Shown piece after piece: positions 62,387 through 64,000 of a stretch of DNA of 64,000 bases. Under the pieces are notes generated by a model that was not told the DNA's origin, made no database searches, and saw only the letters and a program-made list of their open reading frames with translations. The stretch is from Roseateles koreensis (GTDB lineage: Bacteria > Pseudomonadota > Gammaproteobacteria > Burkholderiales > Burkholderiaceae_C). The position numbers and the translations under genes were made by a program. The DNA is taken from the NCBI RefSeq assembly GCF_028595305.1, contig NZ_JAQQXS010000010.1:62001-126000 (forward strand), written 5' to 3'. Each line of letters starts with the position of its first letter. Position 1 is the first letter of the stretch.

Positions 62387-62956
62387 ATGCCAACAGAAAA
62401 CCCAATAATCCTCAACAGCACCCTCATTCGGCCTAGCACGGAAGCCGATATGCCCGCCATTCAGGCCATTTACGCCATTGCGGTACAAGAAGGAACCGGT
62501 ACTTTCGAGACCGAAGTGCCGGATATCGCTGAAATGGCGCGACGCCGGACCGAGGTGCTGGGTCGCCAGCTGCCTTGGCTCATCGCGGAGCAAGCCGGTG
62601 AAGTCATGGGTTATGCCTACGCCAACTACTTTCGCCCTCGCCTGGCCTACCGTTTCTGCGTGGAAGACTCCATCTATCTTGCCCCCCAAGCACAAGGCAA
62701 AGGTGTGGGCCGCCTGCTGTTGGCGGAACTGATCGCCCGGTGCGAGCAAGCCGGCGCACGACAAATGCTGGCCGTGATTGGCGACTCCGCGAATCTGGGC
62801 TCAATGGGCTTGCACAAGGCACTAGGCTTCGAGCACAAGTGCGTCTTGAGCGACGCGGGCTGGAAGTTCGGCCGCTGGCTCGACGTAGTGATGATGCAGC
62901 GCCAACTGGGCCTGGGCAACGCCGGCAACCCGGAAAACCTGGAGGGGCAGGCATGA
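62387..62956 (+). CDS. GNAT N-acetyltransferase (PAT-like)
   Basis: A 189-residue GNAT close in pattern to phosphinothricin/methionine-sulfoximine acetyltransferases: IRPSTEADMPAIQAIYAIAV, GTGTFETEVPDIAEMARR, YAYANYFRPRLAYRFCVEDS and the CoA loop LAPQAQGKGVGRLLLAEL, then SANLGSMGLHKALGFEHK. It acetylates an amine of a small molecule or amino-acid analogue; natural substrate unknown. Its stop overlaps the start of the TM2 gene (ATGA). Confidence 0.9.
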   Translation: MPTENPIILNSTLIRPSTEADMPAIQAIYAIAVQEGTGTFETEVPDIAEMARRRTEVLGRQLPWLIAEQAGEVMGYAYANYFRPRLAYRFCVEDSIYLAPQAQGKGVGRLLLAELIARCEQAGARQMLAVIGDSANLGSMGLHKALGFEHKCVLSDAGWKFGRWLDVVMMQRQLGLGNAGNPENLEGQA

Positions 62957-63429
62957 GCAGGCAACCCGCATCTGCATCCCCGGCCCACGCACCGCTCAAA
63001 TCCAAAACCGTCGCCACTTGGGCGGCACTCTTGCTCGGCAGCGTGGGCATGCACCGCTTTTACCTTTACGGCAGCTCTGACCGCCTGGCATGGCTGTTTC
63101 CATGGCCCACGCTGGTGGGGCTCTACGGCGTGCGTCGCATGGGCGAGTTGGGGCAGGATGACCGGTTGGCCTGGTTCTTGATGCCAATTTTGGGCGTGAT
63201 GCTGGTCATCGCCATGGCCAGCGGCATCATCTACGGGCTGACCGCTGACGAAAAATGGGACGTTCAGCACAACGGCGGCAACAAGTCGCCCGCCAGCGGC
63301 TGGGCCGTCATCATCGGCGTGGTGTTGTGCTTGCTGATCGGCGGCACCTGCCTGATGAGCACGATTGCCTTCAGCGCCCAACGCTACTTTGAGTCCCAGG
63401 TCGAGGCCGCTCAGGCCATCAGCCAGTAA
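62953..63429 (+). CDS. TM2-domain-like membrane protein
   Basis: A 158-residue protein with the TM2 pattern TWAALLLGSVGMHRFYLYGS, then WPTLVGLYGVRRMGEL, and two further spans (FLMPILGVMLVIAMASGIIYG, read in parts, and AVIIGVVLCLLIGGTCLMS). It sits in the inner membrane; function unknown. Translationally coupled to the acetyltransferase. Confidence 0.83.
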   Translation: MSRQPASASPAHAPLKSKTVATWAALLLGSVGMHRFYLYGSSDRLAWLFPWPTLVGLYGVRRMGELGQDDRLAWFLMPILGVMLVIAMASGIIYGLTADEKWDVQHNGGNKSPASGWAVIIGVVLCLLIGGTCLMSTIAFSAQRYFESQVEAAQAISQ

Positions 63430-63456
63430 ACTCCACACCCTTCAGGCCGCGGAATG

Positions 63457-63490
63457 AAAAAGGGCAACTGGATCCAGCTGCCTTTTTTTT
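63457..63490. terminator. Bidirectional terminator
   Basis: AAAAAGGGCA, a near-palindrome around CTGGATCCAG, TGCC and eight T. It separates the convergent TM2 and phosphate transporter genes and can work both ways. Confidence 0.85.
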
Positions 63491-63519
63491 GTTCATTGAA
63501 CGTTTAACAAGCGCGCCAA

Positions 63520-63999
63520 TCAGAACAGCATGAACCCCAGCCAGTAGAAAATGCCAGCCACCAACGCCGCCGCAGGAATGGTGAAGATCCAGGCCCAGAT
63601 GATGTTGCCCGCCACACCCCAGCGCACGGAAGACGCCCGCTGAACCGAGCCGACCCCCACGATGGCACCCGTGATGGTGTGCGTGGTCGAAACCGGAATG
63701 CCCAGCGAGGTGGCCAGGAACAGCGTGATCGCCCCGCCGGTTTCTGCGCAAAACCCGCCAACCGGCTTGAGCTTGGTGATCTTCTGACCCATCGTGCGCA
63801 CAATGCGCCAGCCGCCAAACATGGTGCCCATGCCGATGGCGACGTAGCACACAAAAATCACCCAGTTCGGGGGCGCCACAGCCTCAGCCGACAAAAAACC
63901 GGAAGCCACCAAGAGCATCCAGATCAAGCCGATGGTTTTCTGCGCGTCATTGCCGCCATGGCCCAGGCTGTACAGCCCGGCAGACACCAATTGGAGGCG
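63520..63999 (-). CDS. Inorganic phosphate transporter (Pit family), C-terminal part (partial)
   Basis: 160 codons, open to the window edge. The repeat signature SLGHGGNDAQKTIG (G-x-N-D-x2-K) and the segment ATSLGIPVSTTHTITGAIVG with GVGSVQR are the second half of PitA/PiT phosphate:cation symporters. The end is a hydrophobic helix (AGIFYWLGFMLF). It imports phosphate, probably as a metal-phosphate complex, through the inner membrane. Confidence 0.93.
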   Translation of the reverse strand, partial: RLQLVSAGLYSLGHGGNDAQKTIGLIWMLLVASGFLSAEAVAPPNWVIFVCYVAIGMGTMFGGWRIVRTMGQKITKLKPVGGFCAETGGAITLFLATSLGIPVSTTHTITGAIVGVGSVQRASSVRWGVAGNIIWAWIFTIPAAALVAGIFYWLGFMLF

Positions 64000-64000
64000 C

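Overview
The window looks like a chromosome segment of a GC-rich betaproteobacterium, most likely Burkholderiales and probably Comamonadaceae. This is inferred from the dapA-bamC-metallohydrolase order, the rpsP-rimM-trmD-rplS operon, a short FeoB and many genes of beta-proteobacterial character; there is no rRNA gene to settle it.

Backbone, left (1-8688): the end of an amidohydrolase, an MFS transporter with a tiny coupled membrane ORF and a methyltransferase, dapA, bamC, an MBL-fold hydrolase, a small Ala-rich lipoprotein, a conserved hypothetical, the uL16 arginyl hydroxylase gene and a SlyD-like isomerase. It ends in the 3' third of the resident dUTPase gene dut.

Island (about 8684-34583, roughly 25.9 kb): the resident dut is cut inside its conserved motif III. 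The 5' part lies at 34579-34841, still attached to coaBC, and the 3' part at 8488-8688. Joining the two halves at the shared ATCAA restores an in-frame 152-residue dUTPase. Just inside each junction is a perfect 12-bp inverted repeat. The island brings its own intact dut at its left end, apparently compensating for the damage. Its cargo is mostly antiviral: an operon of a GmrSD-like DUF262/DUF1524 nuclease, a Ser/Thr-kinase/SF1-helicase fusion and a PLD-like protein; a YggL/MbcA-type fusion; a membrane-anchored SNase-like protein; a two-gene CBASS (CD-NTase plus patatin); and a type I restriction-modification operon with an HTH-fused HsdM and a YgjP-like metalloprotease. The right end is a four-gene mobility operon with three tyrosine-recombinase-like proteins and one small coiled-coil partner, then about 600 bp of noncoding, partly AT-rich sequence.

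Backbone, right (34579-63999): coaBC and trmB; a nucleoside salvage and uptake cluster (deoC, purine nucleoside phosphorylase, cdd, and a BMP-type ABC transporter); feoAB behind a Fur-like site; a cNMP-binding patatin overlapping a one-module NRPS (C-A-T-TE); a VTT membrane protein, phosphatase, pseudouridine synthase, SDR, Tim44-like and EF-hand proteins; a CobD/CbiB-like protein and a Nudix hydrolase; the rpsP-rimM-trmD-rplS operon; a GNAT/TM2 pair; and a truncated Pit phosphate transporter at the edge.

The best candidate for an undescribed system is the self-compensating dut-targeting defence island, and within it the kinase-helicase / PLD / GmrSD operon.
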